A stretch of DNA of 44,857 nucleotides. Origin: Actinomycetes bacterium. Lineage in GTDB: Bacteria; Actinomycetota; Acidimicrobiia; Acidimicrobiales; Microtrichaceae. Shown in pieces: positions 24,416 through 31,492 of the stretch. The notes under the pieces are model-generated. The model saw nothing but the letters and a program-made list of their open reading frames with translations, was not told where the DNA came from and searched no databases. The position numbers were made by a program, and so were the translations under genes. Numbering within the stretch: position 1 is the stretch's first letter; every line of letters begins with the position of its first letter. The stretch is taken from the NCBI GenBank assembly GCA_023392475.1, contig JAEVZA010000024.1, positions 1 to 44,857 on the forward strand, written 5' to 3'.

Positions 24416-24469
24416 CCGTTCTGTGATGCGAGACCCCTGGAAAAGCCGCGCTCTCGCATCACAGAACGG
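24416..24469. repeat. 54-bp self-complementary element, copy 2
   Basis: Arms 24416-24433 and 24452-24469 are perfectly complementary over 18 bases (CCGTTCTGTGATGCGAGA and its complement) around an 18-base loop. It lies 68 bases upstream of GTG 24348 and 57 bases before the acs ATG. Reverse-complemented, it differs from copy 1 at only five positions, four of them in the loop and inner-arm region. Confidence 0.85.
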
Positions 24470-24486
24470 GGTGGGTGGGGGCCGGG

Positions 24487-24492
24487 TACCGT
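24487..24492 (+). promoter_or_regulatory. Candidate -10 box of acs
   Basis: TACCGT 35 bases upstream of the acs ATG, giving a leader of about 30 nt that contains AGGGGG. It matches the TACCGT boxes at 29559 and 31434. The usual -35 position falls at the edge of the palindrome at 24416-24469, so that element could affect acs transcription. Confidence 0.3.
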
Positions 24493-24526
24493 TCAGCCCG
24501 ACCGGCACGAGCGCCAGGGGGACCAC

Positions 24527-26533
24527 ATGGCCGAGGACAGCGGGGCGACGATCGAGGACTGGTACCGGGAGGACCGGACGTTCCCGCCGTCGCCGGCGTT
24601 CGTGGCGGGCGCGGTGCTGTCGGACCCGGGCGTGTACGCCCGCGCGGAGGCCGATCCCGAGGCGTTCTGGGCCGAGCAGGCCCGCGAGCTCATCACCTGG
24701 GACCGCGACTTCGACACGACGCTCGAGTGGGAGCTCCCGTTCGCCAAGTGGTTCGTCGGGGGCACGCTGAACGTGTCGGCGAACTGCCTCGACCGCCACG
24801 TCGAGGCCGGCCTCGGCGACCGGGTCGCGATCCACTGGGAGGGCGAGCCCGGCGACACCCGCACGATCACCTACGCGGGCCTGCTGGCGGACGTGTGCCG
24901 CTTCGCCAACGTCCTCAAGCGCCTCGGCGTCGACGCCGGCGATCGCGTCTGCATCTACCTGCCGATGATCCCCGAGGCCGTCGTCGCGATGCTGGCCTGC
25001 GCGCGCATCGGCGCGGCCCACTCGGTCGTGTTCGGCGGGTTCAGCCCCGACTCCCTCATCGACCGCATCAACGACGCCGGTGCCACCGTCGTCGTCACCG
25101 CGGACGGCGGGTACCGGCGCGGCGCCCCCTTCCTCCTCAAGCCGAACGTCGACGTCGCGGTCGCGGCGTGCCCGACGGTGGCGTCCGTCGTGGTCGTGGA
25201 CCGCTGCGGCTCCGCCCCCGAGATGACCTCGGGTCGGGACCACTGGTGGCACGACCTCGTGGCCGAGGAGCCCGACGAGTGCACCCCGCTCCCACTCGAC
25301 TCGGAGCAGCTGCTCTACCTGCTCTACACGTCGGGGACCACGGCGAAGCCCAAGGGCATCATGCACACGACCGGCGGCTACCTCACGCAGGTGGCGTGGA
25401 CCCACAAGGTCGTCTTCGACCTCCACCCCGAGACCGACGTCTACTGGTGCGCTGCGGACGTCGGCTGGGTCACCGGGCACAGCTACATCGTCTACGGGCC
25501 GCTGTGCAACGGCGCGACGACGGTCATGTACGAGGGCACGCCCGACACGCCCCGCGCCGAGCTCCGCGACGGCGACGACCCGGCCGGCTGGGACAAGGAC
25601 CGCCTCTGGGACATCGTCGAGCGCTACGGCGTCACGCAGCTCTACACCGCGCCCACCGCGATCCGGACGTTCATGAAATGGGGGGCCGAGTGGCCCGCCC
25701 GCCACGACATGTCGTCGCTGCGCGTGCTCGGCACCGTCGGCGAGCCCATCAACCCCGAGGCGTGGATGTGGTACCACGTCAACATCGGCGGCGAGCGCTG
25801 CCCGATCGTCGACACGTGGTGGCAGACCGAGACCGGCGGCCACATGATCACGCCGCTCCCGGCGATCACCGCCACCAAGCCCGGCAGCGCGTGCCAGGCG
25901 CTCCCGGGCATCGGCGCCGAGGTCGTCGACGACGACGGCAACCGGGTCGAGCGCGGCGGCGGCTACCTCACGCTGACGCGCCCGTGGCCGTCGATGCTGC
26001 GCGGCATCTGGGGTGACCCGGAGCGCTACCGGGACACCTACTGGTCGCGCTTCGAGGGCCGCTACTTCGCCGGCGACGGCGCCAAGGTCGACGAGGACGG
26101 GTACCTCTGGCTCCTCGGCCGCGTCGACGACGTGATGAACGTGTCCGGCCACCGGATCTCCACGACGGAGGTCGAGTCCGCGCTCGTCGACCACCCGGCC
26201 GTGGCCGAGGCCGCGGTCGTGGGCGCGACCGACGACACGACCGGCCAGGCCATCGTCGGCTACGTGATCCTCCGCGGCGGCAACGACCCCACCGACGAGC
26301 TGCGCCAGGACATCCGCGGCCACGTCGCCACCAAGCTCGGCGCCATCGCCCGGCCCCGGGCCGTGATCATCGTCCCCGACCTGCCGAAGACCCGCTCCGG
26401 GAAGATCATGCGGCGGCTCCTCCGCGACGTGGTCGAGGGCCGGGAGCTCGGCGACACCACCACGCTCGCGGACGCCAACGTGGTGGAGGCGATCCGCGAC
26501 CGGGCCGACGGCGCCGCCGCCGACGAGGACTGA
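24527..26533 (+). CDS. acs: Acetyl-CoA synthetase
   Basis: 668-residue AMP-forming acetate-CoA ligase, cytosolic. It converts acetate, ATP and CoA to acetyl-CoA through acetyl-AMP. The ATP loop is YTSGTTAKPKGIMHTTGGYL; WWQTETGGHM is the adenine/acetate motif; FAGDGAKVDEDGYLWLLGR is the hinge; and PKTRSGKIMRRLLR carries the C-terminal catalytic lysine, the site commonly regulated by reversible acetylation. Length and N-terminal Acs domain (FAKWFVGGTLNVSANCLDRH) are normal. AGGGGG lies five bases before ATG 24527. It is probably a single-gene unit; no acetyltransferase or deacetylase partner is adjacent. Confidence 0.95.
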   Translation: MAEDSGATIEDWYREDRTFPPSPAFVAGAVLSDPGVYARAEADPEAFWAEQARELITWDRDFDTTLEWELPFAKWFVGGTLNVSANCLDRHVEAGLGDRVAIHWEGEPGDTRTITYAGLLADVCRFANVLKRLGVDAGDRVCIYLPMIPEAVVAMLACARIGAAHSVVFGGFSPDSLIDRINDAGATVVVTADGGYRRGAPFLLKPNVDVAVAACPTVASVVVVDRCGSAPEMTSGRDHWWHDLVAEEPDECTPLPLDSEQLLYLLYTSGTTAKPKGIMHTTGGYLTQVAWTHKVVFDLHPETDVYWCAADVGWVTGHSYIVYGPLCNGATTVMYEGTPDTPRAELRDGDDPAGWDKDRLWDIVERYGVTQLYTAPTAIRTFMKWGAEWPARHDMSSLRVLGTVGEPINPEAWMWYHVNIGGERCPIVDTWWQTETGGHMITPLPAITATKPGSACQALPGIGAEVVDDDGNRVERGGGYLTLTRPWPSMLRGIWGDPERYRDTYWSRFEGRYFAGDGAKVDEDGYLWLLGRVDDVMNVSGHRISTTEVESALVDHPAVAEAAVVGATDDTTGQAIVGYVILRGGNDPTDELRQDIRGHVATKLGAIARPRAVIIVPDLPKTRSGKIMRRLLRDVVEGRELGDTTTLADANVVEAIRDRADGAAADED

Positions 26534-26546
26534 CGCGGCCGACGGT

Positions 26547-26552
26547 TATCCT
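26547..26552 (+). promoter_or_regulatory. -10 box, leaderless start of HAD gene
   Basis: TATCCT ends six bases before GTG 26559, so the transcript would begin at the start codon. The region has no GGAGG. The -35 position shows no clear TTGNNN. Confidence 0.45.
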
Positions 26553-26558
26553 GCGCCC

Positions 26559-27056
26559 GTGCCGATCTGGGACGCCGACTTCGAGAACTGGCTCTGGCGC
26601 GACGAGCCGCTCGAGGCCGGCCCGGCCGTCGTGTTCGACATGGACGGCGTGCTCTCGGACGCCAGCCGCCGCCAGCACTTCATCGAGTACCCGTTCCCCG
26701 ACTGGGAGGCGTTCTTCCACGCCTGCGGCGACGACGAGCTGATCGCCGAGGTGGCGCGGCTGCTGGACGTCATCGACGACGACCACCGGATCGTGCTGCT
26801 GACGGCCCGGCCCATCCGGGTGCAGCCCCAGACGCTGGCCTGGCTCGAGCGCTACGACCTCCGCTGGGACGTGCTGATCATGCGGGAGTACGGCGACTAC
26901 ATGGCCGCGCGGGTGTTCAAGCAGCGAACGGTCAAGGAGCTGCGCTCTCGGGGCCACGACCTCCGCCTCGCCTTCGAGGACGACCCGCGGAACGTCCAGA
27001 TGTTCCACTCCCAGGGCGTGCCCTGCATCTACATCCACTCCGGTTACTACGAGTAG
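26559..27056 (+). CDS. HAD phosphatase, polynucleotide 3'-phosphatase-like
   Basis: 165-residue HAD-superfamily hydrolase. Motif I is VVFDMDGVLSDASRR (nucleophile Asp27, acid/base Asp29), motif II is in IVLLTARP, motif III is in the FKQRTVKEL lysine region, and motif IV is AFEDDPRNVQMF. The layout (DGVLSDASRRQHF, then a W-x-x-F segment, then MREYGD) resembles the 3'-phosphatase domain of T4-type polynucleotide kinases. No kinase P-loop is attached. Possible substrates are 3'-phosphorylated nucleic acid ends, but a small-molecule substrate is not excluded. The GTG start follows a leaderless-type promoter. Confidence 0.75.
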   Translation: MPIWDADFENWLWRDEPLEAGPAVVFDMDGVLSDASRRQHFIEYPFPDWEAFFHACGDDELIAEVARLLDVIDDDHRIVLLTARPIRVQPQTLAWLERYDLRWDVLIMREYGDYMAARVFKQRTVKELRSRGHDLRLAFEDDPRNVQMFHSQGVPCIYIHSGYYE

Positions 27057-27112
27057 GCGGGGGTCCCGGGGAGCACCCGGGCCCGGGTAGCCGGATCGAA
27101 CGGCGCCCGCAC

Positions 27113-27143
27113 GGCCACGTCTGAGCCGTGGTTCAGACCGGCC
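27113..27143. repeat. Imperfect inverted repeat before htpX
   Basis: GTCTGA (27119-27124) and TCAGAC (27133-27138) form a perfect inner stem, with an outer GGCC/GGCC pairing at 27113-27116 and 27140-27143. It lies 35 bases upstream of the htpX -10 box and 57 bases after the HAD stop. It may be a terminator stem without a T tract, or an operator. Confidence 0.3.
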
Positions 27144-27177
27144 GTCCGGCGGCGGGTCGGCGCTCGACGGCCGGCCC

Positions 27178-27183
27178 TACGCT
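27178..27183 (+). promoter_or_regulatory. -10 box, leaderless start of htpX
   Basis: TACGCT ends six bases before GTG 27190 (spacer CCGGAG). A ribosome-binding site directly abutting the start is unlikely to act normally, so a leaderless transcript is favoured. Confidence 0.4.
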
Positions 27184-27189
27184 CCGGAG

Positions 27190-28035
27190 GTGCGGAACAA
27201 CGTCAAGACGGCGGTCCTCCTGGCCGGTCTCGGTGGCCTCTGCATCGTCATCGGCTCGTTCTGGGGCACGGGCGGCGCCTTCATCGGCCTGCTCGTCGGC
27301 CTGGCCATGTGCGCCGGGTCGTACTGGGCGTCCGACACCCTCGCGATCCGCTCGGCCCGGGCCGTCCCGGTCTCGGCCGACGAGATGCCGCAGTACCACG
27401 CCATCACGAAGGAGCTGTGCGACCGCGCCGGGCTCCCGATGCCCCGGCTCTTCGTGTCGCCCGACGCCCAGCCGAACGCCTTCGCCACCGGCCGCAGCCC
27501 CGACCACGCCGCGGTCTGCGTCACGCAGGGCCTGCTCCAGACCCTCGGCTGGGACGAGATCCAGGGCGTCCTCGCCCACGAGCTGTCGCACGTCCGCAAC
27601 CGGGACATCCTGATCGGCTCCGTGGCCGCGGCCGTGGCCATGGGCATCACGTTCGCCGCCCGGATCGGCCAGTTCGCCATGATCTTCGGCGGCGGAGGCG
27701 GCCGGTCGGACAGCCGGGACAACCCGCTCGGCGCCCTGCTCATGCTGATCCTCGCCCCGATCGCCGCGGTGCTGATCCAGGCCGCGATCTCCCGGAGCCG
27801 CGAGTTCGAGGCCGACGCCTCGGCGGCCCGGCTGCTCGGCACCGGCGAGCCGCTCGCCCGGGCGCTCGAGAAGCTCGAGGCCGGCGCGCAGCGGATCCCG
27901 TCGCCGGTCAACCCGGCCGAGGCCTCCGCCTACATCGTGAACCCGCTTCGGGGCCGCAACGTCACGGGCTGGTTCACCACCCACCCGCCGACGTCCGAGC
28001 GGATCGCCCGGCTGCGCAGCAACGCCTGGGTCTGA
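27190..28035 (+). CDS. htpX: M48 family membrane zinc metalloprotease
   Basis: 281-residue integral-membrane protease of the HtpX type, involved in turnover of misfolded membrane proteins. Two N-terminal membrane helices (about 6-24 and 28-46) are followed by the zinc site HELSH (His130, Glu131, His134) in VLAHELSHVRNRD, two more hydrophobic segments, and SRSREFEADASAA with the third ligand Glu206. AYIVNPLRG and TTHPPTSERIARL close the protein, as in the family. The GTG start follows a leaderless-type promoter. It converges with the GNAT gene at 28070 with 34 bases between. Confidence 0.92.
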   Translation: MRNNVKTAVLLAGLGGLCIVIGSFWGTGGAFIGLLVGLAMCAGSYWASDTLAIRSARAVPVSADEMPQYHAITKELCDRAGLPMPRLFVSPDAQPNAFATGRSPDHAAVCVTQGLLQTLGWDEIQGVLAHELSHVRNRDILIGSVAAAVAMGITFAARIGQFAMIFGGGGGRSDSRDNPLGALLMLILAPIAAVLIQAAISRSREFEADASAARLLGTGEPLARALEKLEAGAQRIPSPVNPAEASAYIVNPLRGRNVTGWFTTHPPTSERIARLRSNAWV

Positions 28036-28069
28036 TCGGCGGCCGCGGGCGGCTCGGTGGCGGACCGCG

Positions 28070-28612
28070 TCAGGACGGCTCGTCGAGGCCGACCACGAAC
28101 TCCATGAGGAGCGCGTCGTGGAACGAGCCGTCGGGCGTGCGCTCGTAGCCCCGCATGACCCCGACGTCGCGGAACCCGATCTTCCGGTAGGCCGCCACCG
28201 CGCGGTCGTTCGACGCCGCCGGATCCGTGGTCAGGCGCCGGTGGCCCTTGGCCTCGACCAGCCAGTCCCGCACGAGGGTCAGCGCCCGGGTGGGGACGCC
28301 GGTGCCGTGCACGGCCGCGACCGTCGCCACGTCGAGCCCCGCGTGGCGGTAGGCGGCGGACTCCTCCTCCGTGACCTGGATCCAGCCGACGAGCTCGCCG
28401 TCGCGCTCGATGACCAGGCCGAGCACCTCGGCCTCGCCGGCCAGCAGCTCGGTCACGCGGTCGTCGGGGTGCGGTCCCCACCACCGCTCGACGAGCGGGT
28501 CCTGGAACAGCCGGGTGAGCGGGGCGCGGTCCTCCCAGCGCGGCGAGCGGACGCAGACCTCGCCGTCGACCAGGTGGACGGCGTCCGTGCCGCCGGCACC
28601 GGGGTCAGTCAC
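28070..28612 (-). CDS. GNAT acetyltransferase, AAC(6')-like fold
   Basis: 180-residue acetyl-CoA-dependent acetyltransferase. The opening VCVRSPRWEDRAPLTRLF and the WWGPHPDD segment, plus GHRRLTTDPAASNDRAVAAY then RKIGF, resemble the AAC(6') branch of GNATs. The acetyl-CoA loop is weaker (AAVHGTGVPTRALTL). Resemblance to AAC(6') does not show antibiotic resistance; such GNATs often act on other amines. GTG 28612 overlaps the yajQ stop by eight bases, so the two are translationally coupled. Confidence 0.8.
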   Translation of the reverse strand: MTDPGAGGTDAVHLVDGEVCVRSPRWEDRAPLTRLFQDPLVERWWGPHPDDRVTELLAGEAEVLGLVIERDGELVGWIQVTEEESAAYRHAGLDVATVAAVHGTGVPTRALTLVRDWLVEAKGHRRLTTDPAASNDRAVAAYRKIGFRDVGVMRGYERTPDGSFHDALLMEFVVGLDEPS

Positions 28613-29093
28613 GGAAGTTCCCGAACTGCAGCGGGATCTCGAAGTCGTGCTCCTTGCACGCCGTGATCACCGCCTGGAGGTCGTCGCGCTTCTTGCCGGT
28701 GACGCGCACCTGCTCGCCCTGGGTCTGCGACTGGATGCCCTTGAGGCCGAGCGACTTGATGAACTTGTTCACGTCCTTCGCCCGGTCCGAGTTGATGCCG
28801 GCGACGATGTTGGCCACCTGGCGCACCGTGGCGCCCGAGGCCTCCTCGACCTTGTCGTAGGACAGCGCCTTCATGGACACGCCCCGCTTCACGAGCCGCT
28901 CCTCGAGCACCTGCCGGAGGGCGGCGAGGCGGTCCTCGGTCGACGACCGCATCGTGATCGAGCCCTCGCCGAGCTCCAGCGACGAGTCGGTCCCCTTGAA
29001 GTCGAAGCGGTTCGCGACCTCGCGCGACGCCTGGTCGACCGCGTTCCGGACCTCCTGCTCGTCGACCTCGCTGGTGATGTCGAAGCTGGGCAT
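28605..29093 (-). CDS. yajQ: YajQ family nucleotide-binding protein
   Basis: 162-residue member of the YajQ family (UPF0234), which has two ferredoxin-like half-domains. The conserved start is MPSFDITSEVDEQEVRNAVD. Other family segments are VANRFDFKGTDSS, SYDKVEEASGATVRQV and IQSQTQGEQVRVTGKKRDDL. Some members bind cyclic di-GMP; whether this one does is unknown. ATG 29093 has GAGGAG six bases upstream, and a longer reading with 27 more codons is rejected. It is the first gene of a two-gene operon with the GNAT, divergent from tRNA-Tyr. Confidence 0.93.
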   Translation of the reverse strand: MPSFDITSEVDEQEVRNAVDQASREVANRFDFKGTDSSLELGEGSITMRSSTEDRLAALRQVLEERLVKRGVSMKALSYDKVEEASGATVRQVANIVAGINSDRAKDVNKFIKSLGLKGIQSQTQGEQVRVTGKKRDDLQAVITACKEHDFEIPLQFGNFRD

Positions 29094-29110
29094 GGCGGGC
29101 TCCTCGGGAG

Positions 29111-29140
29111 TTCGTTCGGCTCGGGGTGGGACGCTATCGT
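29111..29140 (+). promoter_or_regulatory. tRNA-Tyr promoter
   Basis: TATCGT at 29135-29140 lies 12 bases before the first tRNA base; TTCGTT at 29111-29116 is 18 bases upstream of it and may serve as the -35 box. Confidence 0.45.
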
Positions 29141-29152
29141 GGCCCCTCCGAC

Positions 29153-29235
29153 GGGTCGGTGCCCGAGCGGCCAAAGGGAGCAGACTGTAAATCTGCCGGT
29201 GTATGCCTTCGGAGGTTCAAATCCTCCCCGGCCCA
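29153..29235 (+). tRNA. tRNA-Tyr (anticodon GTA)
   Basis: The 83-nt sequence folds as a type II tRNA. Acceptor GGGTCGG (29153-29159) pairs with CCGGCCC (29228-29234) with one T:G; the anticodon loop has GTA at 29187-29189 inside CAGA-CTGTAAA-TCTG; there is a long variable arm; the T arm is GGAGG-TTCAAAT-CCTCC; discriminator A is 29235. CCA is not encoded. Confidence 0.93.
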
Positions 29236-29309
29236 CGTCTGGAACGAACCCCTGCCCCGGGCGGGGGTTCGTCCGCGTCCGGGGGCGGGCGCCCTCGGGG
29301 ACCGCTCGG

Positions 29310-29315
29310 TACCCT
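29310..29315 (+). promoter_or_regulatory. -10 box, leaderless start of DUF5989 gene
   Basis: TACCCT ends six bases before GTG 29322 (spacer CGCGCC). There is no ribosome-binding site, which supports a leaderless message. Confidence 0.45.
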
Positions 29316-29321
29316 CGCGCC

Positions 29322-29492
29322 GTGGTCCTGCGCCTGAAGCACCTGATGCGGCTCTCCCGCGACGTCGGGCGCTACGCGACCGTGAACCGGGTGTGGTGGT
29401 TCGTGCCGCTGCTCCTGACGCTCGGCCTCATCGCCGTCGCGGTCGCCACGACCCAGGCGGTGGTGCCGGTGGCCGTCTACACGCTGTTCTGA
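29322..29492 (+). CDS. DUF5989/SxtK-like small membrane protein
   Basis: 56-residue protein with a basic, amphipathic N-terminal half (LRLKHLMRLSRDVGRYATVNR) and one membrane helix (WWFVPLLLTLGLIAVAVATTQ, then a short tail ending YTLF). This is the DUF5989 pattern. Such peptides occur beside carbamoyltransferases, including the SxtK position in saxitoxin clusters. Here it precedes the carbamoyltransferase by 78 bases and an SxtJ-like domain follows, completing the set. It probably tethers or assists the carbamoylation machinery at the membrane. The GTG start is supported by the -10 box at leaderless distance. Confidence 0.8.
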   Translation: MVLRLKHLMRLSRDVGRYATVNRVWWFVPLLLTLGLIAVAVATTQAVVPVAVYTLF

Positions 29493-29529
29493 CGCCGCCG
29501 CTCGGCGGTCACGCAGGAGCCACCCGCCG

Positions 29530-29550
29530 CCGGTCGGGGTCCCCGACCGG
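29530..29550. repeat. Perfect 21-nt palindrome before carbamoyltransferase
   Basis: CCGGTCGGGG-T-CCCCGACCGG: ten-base arms around one central base, eight bases upstream of the -10 box for the carbamoyltransferase and thus across the -35 position. An operator is plausible. A factor-independent terminator is unlikely because the arms leave no hairpin loop and there is no T tract. Confidence 0.5.
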
Positions 29551-29558
29551 TCGATCGG

Positions 29559-29564
29559 TACCGT
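29559..29564 (+). promoter_or_regulatory. -10 box, leaderless start of carbamoyltransferase
   Basis: TACCGT ends six bases before GTG 29571 (spacer GGTGCG), matching the other leaderless-type starts in the window. Confidence 0.45.
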
Positions 29565-29570
29565 GGTGCG

Positions 29571-31391
29571 GTGCACGTGCTCGGGATCAGCGCGCTCTAC
29601 CACGACGCTGCCGCGGCCGTGGTGAGCGACGGCGAGATCGTGGCCGCGGCGCAGGAGGAGCGGTTCACCCGCCGCAAGCACGACCCGAGCTTCCCGACGA
29701 ACGCGATCCGCTGGTGCCTGGAGGAGGCCGGCGTCGGCCACGACGAGCTCACCGCCGTCGCCTACTACGACAAGCCGCTCACCACCTTCTCCCGCATCCT
29801 CCGCTCCTACGTCGCGGCCGGCCCCCGCGGCCTGCGGAGCATCAACGCCGCCCTGTCGGAGTGGATGACCCGCAAGCTCTGGACGCCGTACGAGATCGAG
29901 AAGGGCCTGCGGGACCTCGGCTACGACGTGCCCGAGCCGCTCCTCTTCGCCGAGCACCACCTCAGCCACGCCGCCGCCGCGTTCTACCCGTCGCCGTTCG
30001 AGCGGGCCGCCATCCTGACCATGGACGGCGTGGGGGAGTGGGCGACGAGCTCGATCGGCCGCGGGGCCGGGCGGCGCGTGGAGCTGGTCGAGGAGCTGCG
30101 GTTCCCGAACTCGCTCGGGCTCCTCTACTCCGCGTTCACCTACCAGGCCGGGTTCAAGGTGAACTCGGGCGAGTACAAGCTGATGGGCCTCGCCCCCTAC
30201 GGCCGGCCCCGGTACCGGGACGAGATCCTCGAGCACCTGGTCGACCTGTCGCCGCAGGGCTCGTTCACGCTGGACATGCGCTACTTCGACTTCCTCGCCG
30301 GGCGCCGCATGACGAACCGGCGCTTCGAGGAGGTCTTCGGCCCGCGCCGCGAGCCCGAGGGCCCGATCACGGCCCGGGAGTGCGACCTCGCGCGCTCGAT
30401 CCAGGAGGTCCTCGAGGAGGTCGTGCTGCGCATGGCCCGCCACGCGCACGAGGTCACGGGCGAGTCGGACGTCGTGCTCGCCGGCGGCGTGGCCCTCAAC
30501 TGCGTGGCCAACGGACGGCTGCGCGACGAGGGCCCGTTCGAGCGCATCTGGGTGCAGCCGGCGGCCGGCGACGCCGGGAGCGCGCTGGGCGCCGCGCTGT
30601 GGGCGTGGCACCAGGTGCGGGGCGAGGAGCGGACGGTCGTCGACGGCGACGCGATGCACGGCGCCCGGCTCGGACCGGCGTGGACCCCGGCCTCGATCGT
30701 GGCCGTGCTCGAGGACGAGGGCCGGCCCCACCGCCGCATCGAGGACGCCGCCGAGCGCGACCGCGTGGTCGCGGCGCGGCTGGCCGAGGGCGCGGTGGTC
30801 GGCGTGTTCGAGGGCCGGATGGAGTTCGGCCCGCGGGCGCTCGGCGGTCGGTCGATCCTCGCCGACCCGCGCTCGCCCGACGTGCAGCGCACGCTCAACG
30901 AGAAGATCAAGCAGCGGGAGTCGTTCCGCCCGTTCGCGCCGGCGGTGCTGGCCGAGCACGCCGCCGACTGGTTCGTGCTCGACGACGAGTCGCCGTACAT
31001 GCTGTTCACGACCCGCGTGCACCCCGACCACCTGGGCGAGCCCGAGCCGGTCGCCGATGGGGCGGACATCTTCGAGCAGCTCGCGGCGGTCCGCTCGGAC
31101 ATCCCCGCCGTGACGCACGTCGACGGCTCGGCGCGCGTCCAGACCGTGGACGCCGACCGGGCCCCCGGGTTCCACCGGCTCCTCACCGCCTTCCGCGAGC
31201 TGACCGGCTGCCCGGTCCTGGTGAACACCTCGTTCAACGTGCGCGGCGAGCCGATCGTCAACACCCCCGACGACGCCTACCGCTGCTTCATGACCACGGA
31301 CATGGACGTGCTCGTGCTCGAGGACTGCGTGCTGGAGCGGGCGGACCAACCGCCCTGGACCGGGCCCGCCGTGGAGCTCGAGCTCGACTGA
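29571..31391 (+). CDS. Carbamoyltransferase, NodU/TobZ/SxtI family
   Basis: 606-residue O-carbamoyltransferase using carbamoyl phosphate and ATP through a carbamoyl-adenylate. The N-terminal Kae1-like domain starts MHVLGISALYHDAAAAVV and contains AEHHLSHAAAAFYPS (metal-binding histidines), LTMDGVGEWAT and NSGEYKLMGLAPYG. The C-terminal YrdC-like domain contains GRMEFGPRALGGRSIL and TSFNVRGEPIVNTPDDA. Length is typical of TobZ and NodU. The neighbours (DUF5989 peptide before, SxtJ-like domain after) match the SxtI/J/K trio, but the glycan setting suggests a cell-surface sugar or polysaccharide acceptor. GTG start 29571. Confidence 0.93.
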   Translation: MHVLGISALYHDAAAAVVSDGEIVAAAQEERFTRRKHDPSFPTNAIRWCLEEAGVGHDELTAVAYYDKPLTTFSRILRSYVAAGPRGLRSINAALSEWMTRKLWTPYEIEKGLRDLGYDVPEPLLFAEHHLSHAAAAFYPSPFERAAILTMDGVGEWATSSIGRGAGRRVELVEELRFPNSLGLLYSAFTYQAGFKVNSGEYKLMGLAPYGRPRYRDEILEHLVDLSPQGSFTLDMRYFDFLAGRRMTNRRFEEVFGPRREPEGPITARECDLARSIQEVLEEVVLRMARHAHEVTGESDVVLAGGVALNCVANGRLRDEGPFERIWVQPAAGDAGSALGAALWAWHQVRGEERTVVDGDAMHGARLGPAWTPASIVAVLEDEGRPHRRIEDAAERDRVVAARLAEGAVVGVFEGRMEFGPRALGGRSILADPRSPDVQRTLNEKIKQRESFRPFAPAVLAEHAADWFVLDDESPYMLFTTRVHPDHLGEPEPVADGADIFEQLAAVRSDIPAVTHVDGSARVQTVDADRAPGFHRLLTAFRELTGCPVLVNTSFNVRGEPIVNTPDDAYRCFMTTDMDVLVLEDCVLERADQPPWTGPAVELELD

Positions 31392-31433
31392 GCGTCGGCG
31401 CCGGGGCGAGGCGACCGGACGGGGGGCCTCCGG

Positions 31434-31439
31434 TACCGT
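31434..31439 (+). promoter_or_regulatory. Candidate -10 box of the SGNH pair
   Basis: TACCGT 59 bases upstream of GTG 31493, suggesting a leader of about 47 nt that contains AGGGGG. The two SGNH genes overlap (GTGA) and would share this promoter. Confidence 0.35.
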
Positions 31440-31492
31440 GGGTCCGGTCGGAGGGAGCCCCGGGCGGGCGGGGCGCGGCGAGGGGGCGCGAG

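Larger units (their letters stand above)
23373..24469 (-). mobile_element. Putative single-gene unit with 54-bp inverted ends
   Basis: A 1,097-bp segment bounded exactly by the two 54-bp inverted copies, holding only the AbiEi/DUF559-like gene and inserted cleanly between the nuo/NDUFAF7 cluster and acs. The boundaries and repeats are seen directly. Mobility is inferred from the terminal inverted repeats and single cargo gene. No transposase motif and no convincing target-site duplication were found, so it could instead be a gene with paired regulatory or terminator hairpins. Confidence 0.4.

Noticed and set aside
23012..26323. Very long reverse-strand open frame of about 1,100 codons over the methyltransferase, DUF559 gene and acs
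   Set aside because: It is Arg/Pro/Ala-rich, crosses clear genes on both strands and contains no domain; it is a by-product of high GC content.
28070..28612. Aminoglycoside resistance gene
   Set aside because: Similarity to AAC(6') is at fold and motif level only, with no resistance context; annotated as a GNAT of unknown substrate.
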